From: Delphinapterus leucas
Taxonomy: Eukaryota > Chordata > Mammalia > Artiodactyla > Monodontidae
Length of the DNA stretch: 64,000 nucleotides
Assembly: GCF_002288925.2 (NCBI RefSeq)
Contig: NW_022098076.1
Coordinates: 79,548,216-79,612,215 of the forward strand
Direction of reading: 5' to 3'
Part shown: positions 47,066 to 59,746 of the stretch, piece by piece
Layout: each line of letters opens with the position of its first letter
Position numbering within the stretch: position 1 is the first letter of the stretch
Position numbers and translations under genes: made by a program
Notes under the pieces: generated by a model
What the model was told of the DNA's origin: nothing
What the model saw: the letters and a program-made list of their open reading frames with translations, nothing else
Database searches by the model: none

Positions 47066-47449
47066 GAAATGACACCAACCTGATTAAGACAATGGACCGA
47101 AGTAGCTCAGTCAATTGTGGTGCTGTTCATGGGGGGTATATATTTATAAAAAACTTTACCGAGCTGTGCACTTAAAATCATGCATTTTATAATATTTCAT
47201 GTTATTAAATATTATAAAATTATGAAGTTAATTTTTCTTTTTTACAAAAGGAGAAATGAACTCTGGCTTTGTGGGATTGAAGACCACCTTGTCTTCAGAG
47301 TCTTATTTCCCATGGCAGATTGTACAAAAAATTGTGATGGTGTTCGTCTCATTCCATCCACATATTTGCCCTGCCCTTCATGAGAACTCAGTATATGCAA
47401 GTTGTCATCAGTTTGATCCCAGGATAAAAACTCTCTTAGACCCAACTTC

Positions 47450-47830
47450 ATCTGTTCATTCATTTTACAAAGAGCTATTGAACACTTGCAATGTGTACCA
47501 ATGGTCAACAAAAGCAGGCAAAATCCCTATGCTAATTAATTCAGGTTACAGTCTAGTGGGGAAGATAGACTTTGATCAAATATTCACACCTATATGTATA
47601 AAATTATATGTTATAAGTGCTATGAATATGGTTCTACGAGAAAAGAGCTATGAGAATCTATAGTAAAGTATTGATATTAGGGAGTCGTGGAAGGTTCCCC
47701 TGAAAAAGTAATGCTGGTTCTAAAATCTGAAGGACAAATAGACTCTAAGTAGATGATAAAAGTGAAGAAAGAAAAACTATAGTCAAAGGGAATGATGTAC
47801 GCAAAGGGGCAGATCAGAAAAAAGAACTCT
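47450..47830 (-). repeat. L2 3-prime end, minus strand
   Basis: Order: tctgttcattcattttacaa, gctattgaacacttgcaatg, aatccctatgctaattaatt, acagtctagtggggaagata, taagtgctatgaatatggtt, gtcgtggaaggttcccctga. Another independent L2 copy just right of the previous one. Confidence 0.7.
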
Positions 47831-47974
47831 GTGAACTGAAAGAAGGTCACTATAGCTGCAACACAGAAAATCATGTGCAGAAATAACTCTGTCATTCCTC
47901 AGTCTACTATCTTGACCAAAAATAAATATGACCCTGTTTATATATGAAAACTCATATTAATAATATTAGACTGC

Positions 47975-48190
47975 ATTAACTGAGCACTTACTACGCAGTA
48001 GTTGCTGTTTTAAATATTTTATATGTATTAAGTCATTGAATCCTCATAGCAATCCTGTTAAGGAGATACCACTATCATCCCCATTTTATAGATGACGAAA
48101 CTGACACACAGAGATAAGTAGCTTGCGCAAGTGGTAAAGCCAAAATTTGAAGCAAGCATCCTGAGGCTTGTGTTCATACTTCCTAATTCT
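47975..48190 (-). repeat. MIR SINE
   Basis: Order: actgagcacttactacgcag, tgaatcctcatagcaatcct, ccccattttatagatgacga, aactgacacacagagataag, tagcttgcgcaagtggtaaa. Well-preserved reverse-complement MIR. Confidence 0.88.
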
Positions 48191-48529
48191 CACACTATAT
48201 GCGCTGAAGGCAGCCTGTCCCCACCTGGATCCCTGTGATAGGTAATTATGAGAGCCTCTACTACAGTTTCTCTTAGAGAGAGGCTGGTGACCAGGAACTG
48301 TCGCTAACAATCCCAGGTGGGTTCAGTAGTTCCTAATTAGTGCCCAGAGAGAGGTGAGAATGCTTTGTCACCACCTGTTGGAAAGAGATAAGAAGGACAA
48401 TTGGATTAGGGTAGGTTTCAGTCACCCTAGAAAGGGACAGTGAGTCTCTATGAGAAGATGGCTAGCATATCCATTAAATTGCTGAGGGGAGGAAATACCT
48501 GCAAGACAAGAGTGATGTGGTAGAAAAAT

Positions 48530-48680
48530 CACCCCACTTCAGACAGACAAGAGACCTTGGTCCTTGTCTCAGCTCTGCCATTGACCTTGGACAGACCTTA
48601 GCATCCCCAGGCTTTGGCTTTCTCACTTGTAAAATGAGAGGGCTGGCTCAAGTGGTCCCTTCGGATTCTCACAACTTCTG
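48530..48680 (+). repeat. MIR SINE
   Basis: Order: cttgtctcagctctgccatt, gaccttggacagaccttagc, ggctttggctttctcacttg, taaaatgagagggctggctc. Plus-strand MIR. Confidence 0.85.
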
Positions 48681-48826
48681 AAGTTACTAAGACACCAGGA
48701 AGTCAAATAGAGCGCATCTCCCATGTTTCTGAAAAAGCAGAATCATAGACAAGGTATATCCCTGAGCAATAGATAACCCAGGCCCTTCATGCCATAGGAA
48801 TCCTAGATACAAGGATTACATAAGTA

Positions 48827-48960
48827 GGGAATTCCCTGGTGATCCAGTGGTTAGGATTCAGTGCTTTCACTGCTGGGGCCCGGGTTCAATCCTTGGTTGG
48901 GGAACTAAGATCCCACAAGCCGCACAGCACGGCCGAAAAGAAAAATGCTTTAAAAAAAAA
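48827..48960 (+). mobile_element. Short tRNA-derived SINE, CHR-related, older form
   Basis: Head gggaattccctggtgatcca with A box tgatccagtgg (48840-48850) and B box ggttcaatcc (48883-48892). A shorter body (gaactaagatcccacaagcc; gcacagcacggc) follows, then an A-rich tail. It lacks the long CHR body seen elsewhere here. Perfect 13-bp target duplication gattacataagta at 48814-48826 and 48961-48973. Confidence 0.93.
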
Positions 48961-48973
48961 GATTACATAAGTA

Positions 48974-50929
48974 AAGTCAAACAAACAAAAGAGAAATTCT
49001 ACAACCCTTTACAAAACATGAGGATTTTTCTAAAGATGATCTCAAATTGCACTGAAATATAATTGTAAGCAAAATCCAAACATCTACCCTCCCTACTAGT
49101 GTTCCATATTCACTCAAAATCTGCATTTGCTCAAATCCATCTATTTCCTTCTCCTCCCTTCGCCCACCTTATTAATTGTACAAATAAGGGGCAGCCTAAA
49201 CATTTGTTTCAAGTATGCAAATTTTAAAAATAATGAATAATATTATAAGCTTCCTTTGTGTTCCATTGTCATAAAATCTATTGTTTCATCAGTCTCATTA
49301 GAGTAGGTTTTGACCTATACTGGAAAAACCACTCAAATGAGCAAGCTCATCTGTGAAATGAGAGGACACAGGGGGACAATTGCCACGGGCTTCCTCCCCC
49401 ATGGACCGTTATATGATTCTCCATGGAGATGATTATAATAGGCCAGCAGCACTGTCATTTTACATAAAGGATAGGACCTCATCAGCAGGCTGAAAGCCTG
49501 GAAATAGGATGTGCCTAATGTCTCTGTGGTACAGAAAAATCTTCTCATGGTTACGGACGTGTTTTCTTAATGTAAATTTTAAGAAAGAACTTAGAATTCT
49601 CACACTTTTTTTCCTTGCCAAATGACATGGTTCTAGAAAAATACTATTAAGGTGCTCGGTGTTGCTTTCAGTTTTTTCACAGAAAAAAACCCACAAATTG
49701 CTAAAAGAAGAGTCATTAAAGAAGTTACCTCCTATCCAGGTTTTCAACAAGTCACATTGTAGGCGTGTGAGATGAAAGCACCAGAATTTTGATTATGTGT
49801 AGATTATGATTATGTTTTTAGTTTGGGACCATATGTGGCTGTTATTTTTAAAATGTTTTCATCCGAGAAGTAAAACCTTTTAAAAATTCTTATTGGGTAC
49901 TGAATTCTAAGATTGGCTTCTATATATTCCTTATACTTTACAGTTGCCAAAGTGTCAGATCATTTTGCCAAAGTTTCCTTCATTTTTATCTACTATTTCC
50001 CCAATAAGGGCAACATAATTGAATCGATAAATTAAGTTAGTGAATAAATACACTGAACATCCAATTCATATATTGCTAGCAGAATGCAACAAGCAACCTC
50101 TTCGGCTAGGCAATTCTATTGATTTTTCCTTAGTCTTTTTTATTCCATATCATTACATAAAACAAACAGCAAACCAAGCAATTATAATATCTTGCTTTTG
50201 ACAAAAAATTAACATGCTGAATAGGAAAGCCTGTGTTAAGAAAGGAATTAAAAGCAGATTCATACTTTTGTCCATGTGGCAAAATGTTTACATTTTGTTT
50301 ACAAAGATGTTTACAAAGATGATGACATTTTGATAATCACTGAGGAGAAAGATTTGGGTTCCTTTCTGATTTGCTGAAGTCTTCCCTTCTTTGTTGCCAC
50401 TGGGAAATCTATGAGCTGACGGCAGCCCTGAGTGTGGCATTAAGGTCCCACACATGCACTCATGCGATTCCAGAAAAGAATCTCAAGGAAGGGACTGGAT
50501 TTCTTTCCCCTGACCCTCCTGCAGTTGAGCTAACCAGCTGCAGCTGAGTGGAGCCACCAGCGATGCATTTGATTATGAACCTGTTCCTTCACCACGATCC
50601 CAGGCATCGACCTAGTTACACATATTTATATGTATACATTCTTATAATTATACATATGATCAATTCTCCTGAAGACCCAAAAACTGCACAGCAAACTCTG
50701 TCCTTCCAGCAAAGGTAAACTTACACTTCTTCTCTGCGTGTTTTTAAACATTATGCGTCTGCATTTTTACATTAGTTGGGCATAATATTAGAGGCTAACT
50801 AAAATACAAAGTCCTATAAATTAAGAATGCATAATATTCCATTTTAAGAAATACCACTTTCTAAGCATTAGTGTCTTTAGATTTTCATAAACAAAACATC
50901 AAGGATGATGCTTATACATAAATCTCTGA
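48974..50929. other. Unassigned AT-rich sequence
   Basis: No gene or repeat family recognised. A 12-bp tandem duplication (tgtttacaaaga) lies at 50296-50319. Confidence 0.45.
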
Positions 50930-51150
50930 CCACTTCTCTGATTTTTCTTTGGGATAGAACTTTTGAAAATAATTCTGTCAAATTGAGAGGCAATAAAAGT
51001 GTTCTCATTTAATTGAATTTTCTTTCTTATTAGAGGTTAAGTGTTTTGCATATGTTCTTTGCCATATGTATTTCTACTGGGAAATATCTATTGATGTCCT
51101 TTGTTTATTTTTTGGTTAAGTCTTTTTTTTTTTTTAAACCAACTTATTTT
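50930..51150 (-). mobile_element. Old L1 fragment, minus strand (tentative)
   Basis: gttttgcatatgttctttgc, catatgtatttctactggga and tatctattgatgtcctttgt resemble the reverse complement of an old L1M ORF2 end. Short and decayed. Confidence 0.4.
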
Positions 51151-51285
51151 ATTTTCCTCAATCATATTCTTTAGGATTAACCAATTTCATTTTAATAACA
51201 AGACTGACTCTTTAGAGTTTCCCTCCATTTTCACCGATTCTTGAAATATCTAGAAGATAGTTATTTATCTTCAAGAATAATTGGG

Positions 51286-51625
51286 GGGCTTCCCTGGTGG
51301 CACAGTGGTTAAGAATCCGCCTGCCAATGCAGGGGACACAAGTTCGAGCCCTGGTCTGGGAAGATCCCACATGCCGCGGAGCAAGTAAACCCGTGCGCTA
51401 CAACTACTGAACCCGCGAGCCACAGCTACTGAGCCCGCGTGCCACGCTACTGAAGCCCACAGGCCCCAGAGCCTGGTCTTTGCAACAAGAGAAGCCACCG
51501 CAATGAAAAGCCCACGCACTGCAATGAAGAGTAGCCCACTGCCCGCCACAACTAGCGAAAGCCTGCGCACAGCAACGAAGACCCAATGCAGCCAAAAATT
51601 AATTAATTAATTTAAAAAAAAAAAA
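51286..51625 (+). mobile_element. CHR-type SINE (long form), full length
   Basis: ggggcttccctggtggcaca head, B box agttcgagccc, repeated acaactactgaacc/agctactgagcc units, AATTAATTAATT then A tail. Perfect 13-bp target duplication aagaataattggg at 51273-51285 and 51626-51638. It is the same long form as the fragment at 14650 and the inverted copies at 38 and 60358. Confidence 0.95.
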
Positions 51626-51638
51626 AAGAATAATTGGG

Positions 51639-53705
51639 TTCTAGAAGCAACCCTGGATGTCCTCTCTGGTTAAGTCTTAAGTTTTTAGTATTTCATTCAA
51701 TTGCATATGTAATTTGTAGTTAAAACTATGGGTTTGTGGAAAGATAGTTTACAAACGCATCACACACCTTCATTTACTTATTTCCGTAAAGCTTCCATTT
51801 GAAGTTTTGTTTTTTTTTAAATATCTCCAAAACTTTTTGTTAAAATGCCATTGTTAAAACCAGACGGGAGTTCTGAATACCCAAAGGCAGTGTTAGACTG
51901 CCACCTAGTATTCCGATGTGGAGCTGCCTAAAACATTCACTGAAGGTTTTCCTGCATTCATAACATGCGGAATACAGTAAACATAAAAATGTCACCTTAT
52001 GTCCTGAATCTAAAAAGGCTAAAGAGTAAAGGTCAATGAATGCAAAAATGAAAGCTCCCATCAACTCAGGGGCGAGGGATGCTATATATACCCTCTGTGT
52101 TTAACGTTGCTCACTGTTTACTCTAGTTGCAATAAAAAGATCACCACTCAGAAAGTGGAGAAAACTTGGGTCCTCATTCTTAGCTTACTGCTAACAGATG
52201 TAATTTTCTCTCAAAACTCACTGAGCCTCTCCGGGACTTAACTTCCCTATAAAATACAAGCAAAGACAAAGGAAAGCTCTCTTCTCCCTCCCCATTCCCT
52301 AGGGTGCATATCAACAGTGCATCCTGCAGAGAACCGTGGGCTTCGGGACCCATAGTAGCTGTGGAAGTTCAGATTCTGCAATGGTCCAGACTTGGGCCTC
52401 TTCTTGGTCACCTTCCATTTCTTCTTGCCCCTCCGCCATGGAGATGGAAGGGACTGGTCGGGTGGAAATGCTTGAACAAACAATTGTGGTCTAAAAGAGA
52501 GCTTTGGGGAGGCAGGGACAATGTAGTAGAATTAAAGACCTGCTTTCACAATCAGCATATCTACAATGACAGCGACAACTGTCAAAGTCCTAAAACACAC
52601 AGTATCCAGCGCCCACACTGGACATCTATTACTCCTGGCAACATTTTGATCCTCCTATATTTCTCACCAGCTCTCCTGCCTGGAGGGGCAGTGTGTTTCC
52701 CTGAAATGGCAAGCACATGACAGAAGAAGCAGATGTCATGGTGGGGCCACTGATCTTCCTGGGGAAGACTAGAGACCATGGTGTGGAAGGGTCCACCTCC
52801 TCTCCCTACTAGGTGATGATGCTGGGCGTAAGCCTGGCCACCGTGGTGTCCCTGGCTCTGGCTCCATTGTCCTGGGTCTCACCGGGAGACGTCAGGCTGC
52901 TTCCCACCCTGTGTGCCCTGTGTCTGCTTCCCAATAAAGGAAGAAAGTGAAAAAAATGCCTTCTTCCTGTGCTCCACTTTTTCCTTCCACAGGCTGTAAA
53001 TATTCCCTGAAGTACAGTCTTCAGTAATCTGCTCTTCTTTTCTTTTCTTCATACTCTTGTCCTGAAAGGAATTACTTGTTTACACATCTTAAACTCTTAG
53101 GGTTTGACTCAAAAAAATTTAACTCCTGGGCAGAACTCTCACTTGAGTGCCAATCATGTGTGTTCAGCAGCCTGTGGAATTTTTGAGGTCCCAGCACCCC
53201 TAAAACCATCTCCCTTCTCCACAGTGTATAACCAAACACTCACAAAATTCTAAATGAAAAATGTTTTTGGTTCTGTTGTTTCTCCTGTTCACTCCTGCCT
53301 TTCCATATACAAGGGGCTCATCCTGGTGTCCTTGGATTACTGAAATCCTATGTCCTGAGTCTTTTGTCCTTTTAACCCAGATCTTCCCCAAGCAGAAGCC
53401 CACTTTTCTCCACTCTGCAGTGACAGCATCATTTTCTATGTGTGTCCTGACATGATGCTTGGTAAGCCCTACTCGACTCCATCCCGTTAAGTGTCTGCCA
53501 CATGAGGCATTTTCAACACTGGCTCTGATGCTAAAGTCCTACCTCCGTGGGCCTAATCATGGCAGTCTAGGTGCCCCTCAGTCTGGCCCCAATCTTTCTC
53601 TTAACCTTCTCTTTCTTTCTTCCTCCTCACCCTATTTTACCAGGATTCCTGTGCTACATCCAGCCTTATATCACCCAAGATTCTCAGATCATACCATCTA
53701 AAGCC
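51639..53705. other. Unassigned sequence
   Basis: No recognised repeat. It includes a GC-rich patch at 52780-52960 with a 44-codon frame (52816-52950) that is discussed as a finding. The 138-codon frame at 52304-52720 has no domain. Confidence 0.4.
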
Positions 53706-53870
53706 TCACTACTCAAACTGTGGGCTGTGGACCAGTAGCACTGGAAACCCTTGGGATCTTTTTGAAAATGCAGATTCTCAGGTCCACCCACAGAACATCT
53801 GAACCGGAATCTAACTTTTAAAAAGACCTCTGGGAGATTCACATGCACGTTAAAATCTTGAGAAACACTG
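53706..53870 (-). mobile_element. MER5A-like hAT element
   Basis: Left end ctactcaaactgtgggctgt, middle tgcagattctcaggtccacc, ggaatctaacttttaaaaag, right end aatcttgagaaacactga. The inverted end cagtgtttctcaag agrees with the CAGTGGTTCTCAAA terminus of MER5A. Flanking 8-bp duplication is not convincing after decay. Confidence 0.8.
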
Positions 53871-53879
53871 ACTACACTC

Positions 53880-54095
53880 CCACCCCCACCTCCCTCTCTT
53901 TATCGCTTCACCTTGTTTATTTCATCAATTGCACATTCACAATCTAAAAATATTTTGCTTTTGTTTTCTTTTTATTGTCTATCTCATCACACTGGAATGG
54001 AAACTTCATGAGAGGCAAGACCTCATCATATTTACTGCATATTTTTCTGGCAGGCACTCCATAAATAATTACTGAATGAATACATTCTGAGCTCA
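53880..54095 (+). repeat. L2 3-prime end
   Basis: Order: cctccctctctttatcgctt, ctcatcacactggaatggaa, acttcatgagaggcaagacc, ggcaggcactccataaataa, ttactgaatgaatacattc. Plus strand. Confidence 0.75.
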
Positions 54096-54430
54096 CTCCC
54101 TTATTTCTACTTTTAGTAATGCCATATCCCCAAGGCATCTTGCCTTGTCTCCTCCTTTTTAGATCTTGTCCATCCATCAAATCCTAACTTCTCCCAAAAA
54201 ATGTTTCCCAAACATTACAATCACACTGGCCCTCTAATCTCCCAGTCCCTGTAGGATCAGTTCAGTTACCCAGTCACACACCACTTCAAACGCTTCCTGT
54301 GCATGTCTTGTATCTCCAACCAGAACGCAAACTCCTGGAGGGCAGAGTCTGTGTTGTATGTATTTTTGGTATTTCCCAGAGTTTGGCTTCAGGTTGATGA
54401 ATGTGTTCATTCTTTGCAAAAAGAAAGACC
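54096..54430 (+). repeat. L2 3-prime end
   Basis: A second copy directly following: tttagatcttgtccatccat, cttctcccaaaaaatgtttc, accagaacgcaaactcctgg, agggcagagtctgtgttgta, gatgaatgtgttcattcttt. Plus strand, more decayed. Confidence 0.55.
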
Positions 54431-57400
54431 CACCAAAAGAGTTACAGAGAAAGTATGGAAAAGATAAAATCTAGACAATGGTTTGGGCAGATCTCTTTAC
54501 AAGAAGACTCTCTAGCGAATGGACTTTGCGCGGGTCCTAGAGCAAGCCGGCATATGCTTTCCTATTACATTGGGTAAATGGGTACAATTTAATTCTTATA
54601 ATTTAATCATATCACTTTCCAGTTGTGTTTTACATTTTGATATTATTATATAGTCTCGCTGAGACTAATTTAAAACACTGTCTTATCATAGAATAAAATT
54701 TGCATCTAAAACTATGTTTGGCTATTCCATATTATAATCTTGCTACAGTAAGATTCAGTTAGAATTAACTTAGGACACATGAGGTCCTAGCTTCCCCTTT
54801 GGTTTGTTAATAAGATCTTATTTTTGAATTTGAAAGTAGGACTACTCTCAAAGATGCTGGGGTAAGAAGTCTATTTTTAGAGGCTCTGATTTTTTAATCA
54901 TATTAGTGAGGTTTGGAAGTCCCAGCCCTGTGATGCAGGGCTTTCCCGCCCATTCTTACACTGACCATGTGCTGCTTACAACCCAAATATGCCAAGAGGG
55001 CTGGTTAATCAATCCACTAATCTTGATAAAATGCCTGGATATGCCCAGAAGAATTACATAAAGTAATACTTCATATCATGACACAATGCAAGCTGGAAAA
55101 AGTTTCAAGCCTTAGATTAAATACTTTTCCCATACCAATTCTCTAAGTTTATTATGGCTTTCCATCTTCTTTTCTGTCTTCAGGGTGGCATTTAACAAAA
55201 TATATTCACATGCTCTCACAATACTAAACAGGAAATATCTTTACATTTACATTATAAAAAAAAAAGAAAATTTTCATAAAAAGTTAATAAAAATAGTTGC
55301 CAAGAATGAAGGGTAGAGTGAGTCTGAATTCTCTGCCTGCACACAGGTCACAGAGGCCCAGAATAAAGCAAAGGCTGGGGAAATACATTGAGCCACGTGA
55401 CCTTAGTTTCCAATGGCTTTGATTTATAGTGAAACCAAATGTAGTGCTTCTCTGACCTGGAAAGGAAAGAATGAGAACTCACCTTTTTCATCTGACCCAG
55501 AACTTAAATGAAATTCAGCAAAGAAAATGAATTCAGTCATCCAAACACTAGAAAAATTTTCCTTCTCTAGGCCTCTGAACCGAGTTTATCAGAACTCATC
55601 TAGTTACAACACACATTATAATGAGAAACTGGCCAGACTGTTTCAGGTTTCTTCCAATCTGAGAGTGGTGCTTTCCTATTTGGTTATCCTCCATTTATGA
55701 AGTCGTATGGCTTATTAAAGTCCTTGGAAGCATGCTAAATAACAGGGAGTTTTGTTTTTCTGTTTGTTTTTGCCTTGAGCAGTATGGGTGGCTGTTTTCT
55801 ACTGGGCTTAGGACAATATTCTCTAAACCTCTTACAGGACTGAGAGAAGAGCCTGAGCTGTGGCCGCAGATCCTTCCTGTTTCACCATCTCATCCAAGGG
55901 GCTCATGCCTACACTTGCACTCTGCACCGTAACCCAGTGTATCTGTGCTAGGTTGACTCACTTGTCTTGATAGTATGTATATGTGTGTATTTTCCCTTGG
56001 CAATGCCAGTTTTTTAAGTTTAAGCTGGTGGAGTACCAGAGACAGGGGTGAACGTGTTAAACTTTCATGTGTACATTTCATATTAGAAATACGAATATTG
56101 GACAGCTACCTAATAACACAAAGGATGATAATTACAGAACAACTGAAGGTAAGCAGAGAAGGGAAAGTGGTTCACCTAAAGAGGAGAAAAAAAAGGTTGA
56201 ATTGATGTTTCTAAAGAGCAAGAAATTACAGCTTGATTTGCTTCTGCCACACAATGTCTCTTTTTATTTTTTTCTGCCTACTTGAGAGTAGATTCATTGC
56301 ACAAGGCTTCCTGATGTTTCTCCCATCATGGCACACCTGGAAAGTGATAAAATTTGCTCAACACCCTGTGATCATAGCTCATATCTGTTGGTGATGTCCA
56401 CTTTTAATGCCCTTTTTTAAAAAATTTTTGTGGGGTTTTTTTGTTTGTTTTTTTTAATGAGTAGGCTAAACTAGCACTCCCCCAGGTAGTGAGCCCCAAA
56501 AAGACTAATATAACTTGTAAAGATTAGCTGAGTTTACAATTTAATCTGCAATTCTAGAAGAACATGGGCAATCTGATTCCTTGTGTGCTCTTTTCCCAAA
56601 AGGCATCATCAAAATGAACATAATTGCCATTTACAAAAATTATTAAAGACACAATAAATTTGAACTGATAACAAAAAGCTACAGATCTCTTAACTCCTCA
56701 GAGTCCTCCTGTCAGTGGGGCAAAATGATAAACAATGATTAAAAAAAGACAAACTTCAAAGCAAGGAGATCTAAGAAATGGATTATAAATTTCAGTACAG
56801 GAGTAACGGGTATAACTTTCCTCATCTTCAAATTTAAGGTTCAGTGAGTTCAACAAGAACCACTTTGAAGAGTGTTATCAGTGCTCCCAGGAGAGTCTAA
56901 AATGCTACCTTTACAACAAAAGTATCCACTTAATCTATCCTTGTTGATGACCCATCCACTTTCCAGACTAAATTACTCCTGTGGATAAAATTAGCATGAG
57001 TGACGGGGAAAGTTCTATGTTCTCTACCTAAGACTTGAAACTACCACCTAAGAATGGTCTCCATTGGAGAGGTAAGAAATGGGAAGAGAGTAAAACACTA
57101 GACATTTGAATTAAACAGCAATATCTCTTCCGAAATTCTTGTTTAGATGACTGGTTTTCCAAGGACAGACATGGTTAAAAACTAGGGAGGGATTACCCAG
57201 ACGAGCAAGTTAAGTGATCTAACCCAAGGTCATTTCCTACATATGCATGTTTTCTGCTTTTCAGAAATTAAAGACTTACACAACCATATGAAGAAGACTC
57301 CCAGACCCTGATGAATCAAACAAGAGACAAAAATTGTTTGCCTCAAAACACAAATATTTTAACGGACATTTTAAAATCGATATGATTTACTAAATTTACA

Positions 57401-57954
57401 AAGGCTAACAAGTAAGTTTCAGCTCTAACAGGGGACCTGGCTCTGACGGAGCCAAGACTTAATATGCCAGCCAAGTACCAAGGGGTGGACAACACTCCCA
57501 CCATATGGGACAGATTCGTGGAATGGGAGAAGAAAAAGTTGTTTTCCTTCAGCCTAAGAGCACAATAGGCACATGCAATGCAGGGACAGGCTGAAGATGA
57601 GAAGCTCTAGGCAGCAATGACGGAGGGACAAAGACATAAAGAGATGCTCTATGGGTGTCACTGGTCAGGGTGGGTCAGTGCTAGCATATGAGTGACACAA
57701 GTGCACTGGTAGAGGCAGCACCAAAGCAATGAACAGAGAACAGTGACCAGGGCCTGGATGCAGAAGACCAAGACTTGCAGACAGCAGGGAAAAAGGAAAA
57801 GACGGAAGGAAGCAGATGTTTGACTCATACATGAAACATGGCCCTTTTCCCCCAACCACACCTTAGGGTCTGCAAGACGACATAAGGAAGAAGACCTTAA
57901 GTTTTATCAGTGAGCATATGGCCATCTCTCCCTCTCCCATCTTTTTGTTCCCGT
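54431..57954. other. Long stretch without recognised features
   Basis: About 3.5 kb, AT-rich, no repeat family, exon or RNA gene that I can support. A T-rich run lies at 56415-56456. Confidence 0.5.
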
Positions 57955-59195
57955 CTATAGAGTGTCCATATTTGCTGCTTCCATGTCCTCGCCGCCCATT
58001 CTACATTCTCCTCTCTAATCAGACTTTCCTCATCCACTGAAACTGGTCTTGTCTAAGCCAGAAATGGGTCAAACCCAACCATGTATTCTCATCCCTCGCT
58101 TCAGGGCACAATATTTGGACCTCTTCTCTAGGCATGCTCACTTCAAAAATAATCTCATTCAGTCCTAGGCTTGAAATATGCTGATGGCTCCCCAGTTTAA
58201 TTCTTCATCCCCGGATTCTCCCCTGAACACCAGATTTGTATATCAAAATGCCTATTTCCACTTGGAAGTTGAATGAGCATCTCGAAGTTAACATATCCAA
58301 AACCAAATCTGATTTCCACCAACACCCCCAAAACTTCTCCTCCTGCAGTACTCCTCATCTCAAAGTCTACCAGTGCACATGTTCAGCCAAAAACTTGAAG
58401 TCATTCATGATGCTTCCCTTTCTGTCACACCTCACAACAGCAAAACTATCAGCTCTTCCTCTACCTTGAATCTGCCCACTTCTCACCACTTCCATTACTA
58501 TCATCTTAATCCAAGCTACCATATTGCAATAGCTTTCTAATTGATCTCCTTGTGTCCACTGTCACCTCACTACAGACTGTTTCCCCCATAGCAGCGTGAG
58601 TAATGCTTTTGAGTAATAATTCAAATCATGTCACTTCTCTGCTAAAAACCCATCATGCAGAATACAGTTCAAAATACTTTTTCTGGCCTACTAGCGCTGC
58701 ATGATCTGACTCCCAGCCCTTTTTCCAATTTAATTTTCTGTTAACTTTTCACTGAGCTCTACCCACATTGGCTTCCTTGCTAATTCTAAAAAAATAAAAA
58801 TAAAAAGCAGCACACTCCCAATTCAGGGACGCTGAATTACTAAATTTACTGTTCTCATACCTGAGATACTCTTCTTCAAATCTCTGCACACCTTTCTCTT
58901 CCTGTGACCCTTCAGGCTCTGGTTTATTACACCTTCAGAAAGACCTTCCCTTATTCTCTATGAAACAGCGTACCTCCCATCGACCTCTTACCCTGCTTTG
59001 TTTTCCTCCTAGTACCTCCACCATTTGACACATTAAACATTTATTTGTCTATGATGGTACTTCTCCAACTAGAAGATAAGCTTACTGAGGGCAGAGAATT
59101 CTGCGGAGTTCATTGCTCTATCGTGAGCATCTAAAACTATGTCTGGTCAATAGCAGCTTCTCAATAAAAGCTGTTGTTTGCTGAATGAATAGAGG
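57955..59195 (+). mobile_element. Long L2 LINE fragment
   Basis: About 1.2 kb of L2 in plus orientation, following the consensus order to its 3-prime end: tgaaatatgctgatggctcc, aagttaacatatccaaaacc, aacttgaagtcattcatgat, atcttaatccaagctaccat, attgcaatagctttctaatt, atcatgtcacttctctgcta, cctactagcgctgcatgatc, gaagataagcttactgaggg, ctcaataaaagctgttgttt, gctgaatgaatag. Covers the end of the RT region and the UTR. Ancient and inactive. An A-rich stretch near 58787-58808 may be a small later insertion. Confidence 0.85.
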
Positions 59196-59729
59196 CTATT
59201 GATCCAGCTATTAATTAATCAATCAATCAAATTGATCCTATCTTAACAAACCATTAAGGTGACCTCAGGAGTCACAAATCAATGGGACCTTGGAGATACT
59301 CATTAGACTCTTGTAGAGAGGAAAAAGTTGGTTCTAAGCTACAAATATAAGAGACGGAATAGTATATTTGATGGAAGGAGTGTGGAGATAGAAAATAGTC
59401 TTCCCTAAGGTAGGAAGGCTATTGTAGCTAGAGATGCCCTAACTGAGACTACTTAGCAATTGCCTAAGAATCAAGAACACAGGCTCTCAGACTCCAAGGC
59501 CAGCTGCTTTGGGAGCCTCCAGAAACCAGGTGTTCCTTTTATGCTCCAAAGGTGGCATTTAATTCTCAAATGCCTTCAGGCCATTCGAGTAAAGCAAGAG
59601 AGTAAAGGAGGCCTGAAGGCATCAACTAGAGGGAACAGGCCCCCTCCAGGGGAGCAGCTGTGTTCCTCAGCTCCAGCTAGGTTCCTTGTGGGAATTTTAG
59701 AGTGCAAGAATATTTGCAGCACAGTTGAC
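59196..59729. other. Unassigned sequence before L1
   Basis: Nothing recognised except simple AATC repeats at 59209-59235. The 108-codon frame at 59460-59786 runs into the T-tail of the L1 at 59747, so its end is not a gene end. Confidence 0.45.
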
Positions 59730-59746
59730 AAAACTCCCTTAGTTTT

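Noticed and set aside
52304..52720. 138-codon plus-strand frame, with a lysine-rich minus-strand frame opposite
   Set aside because: Composition on both strands looks incidental, and no family was recognised.
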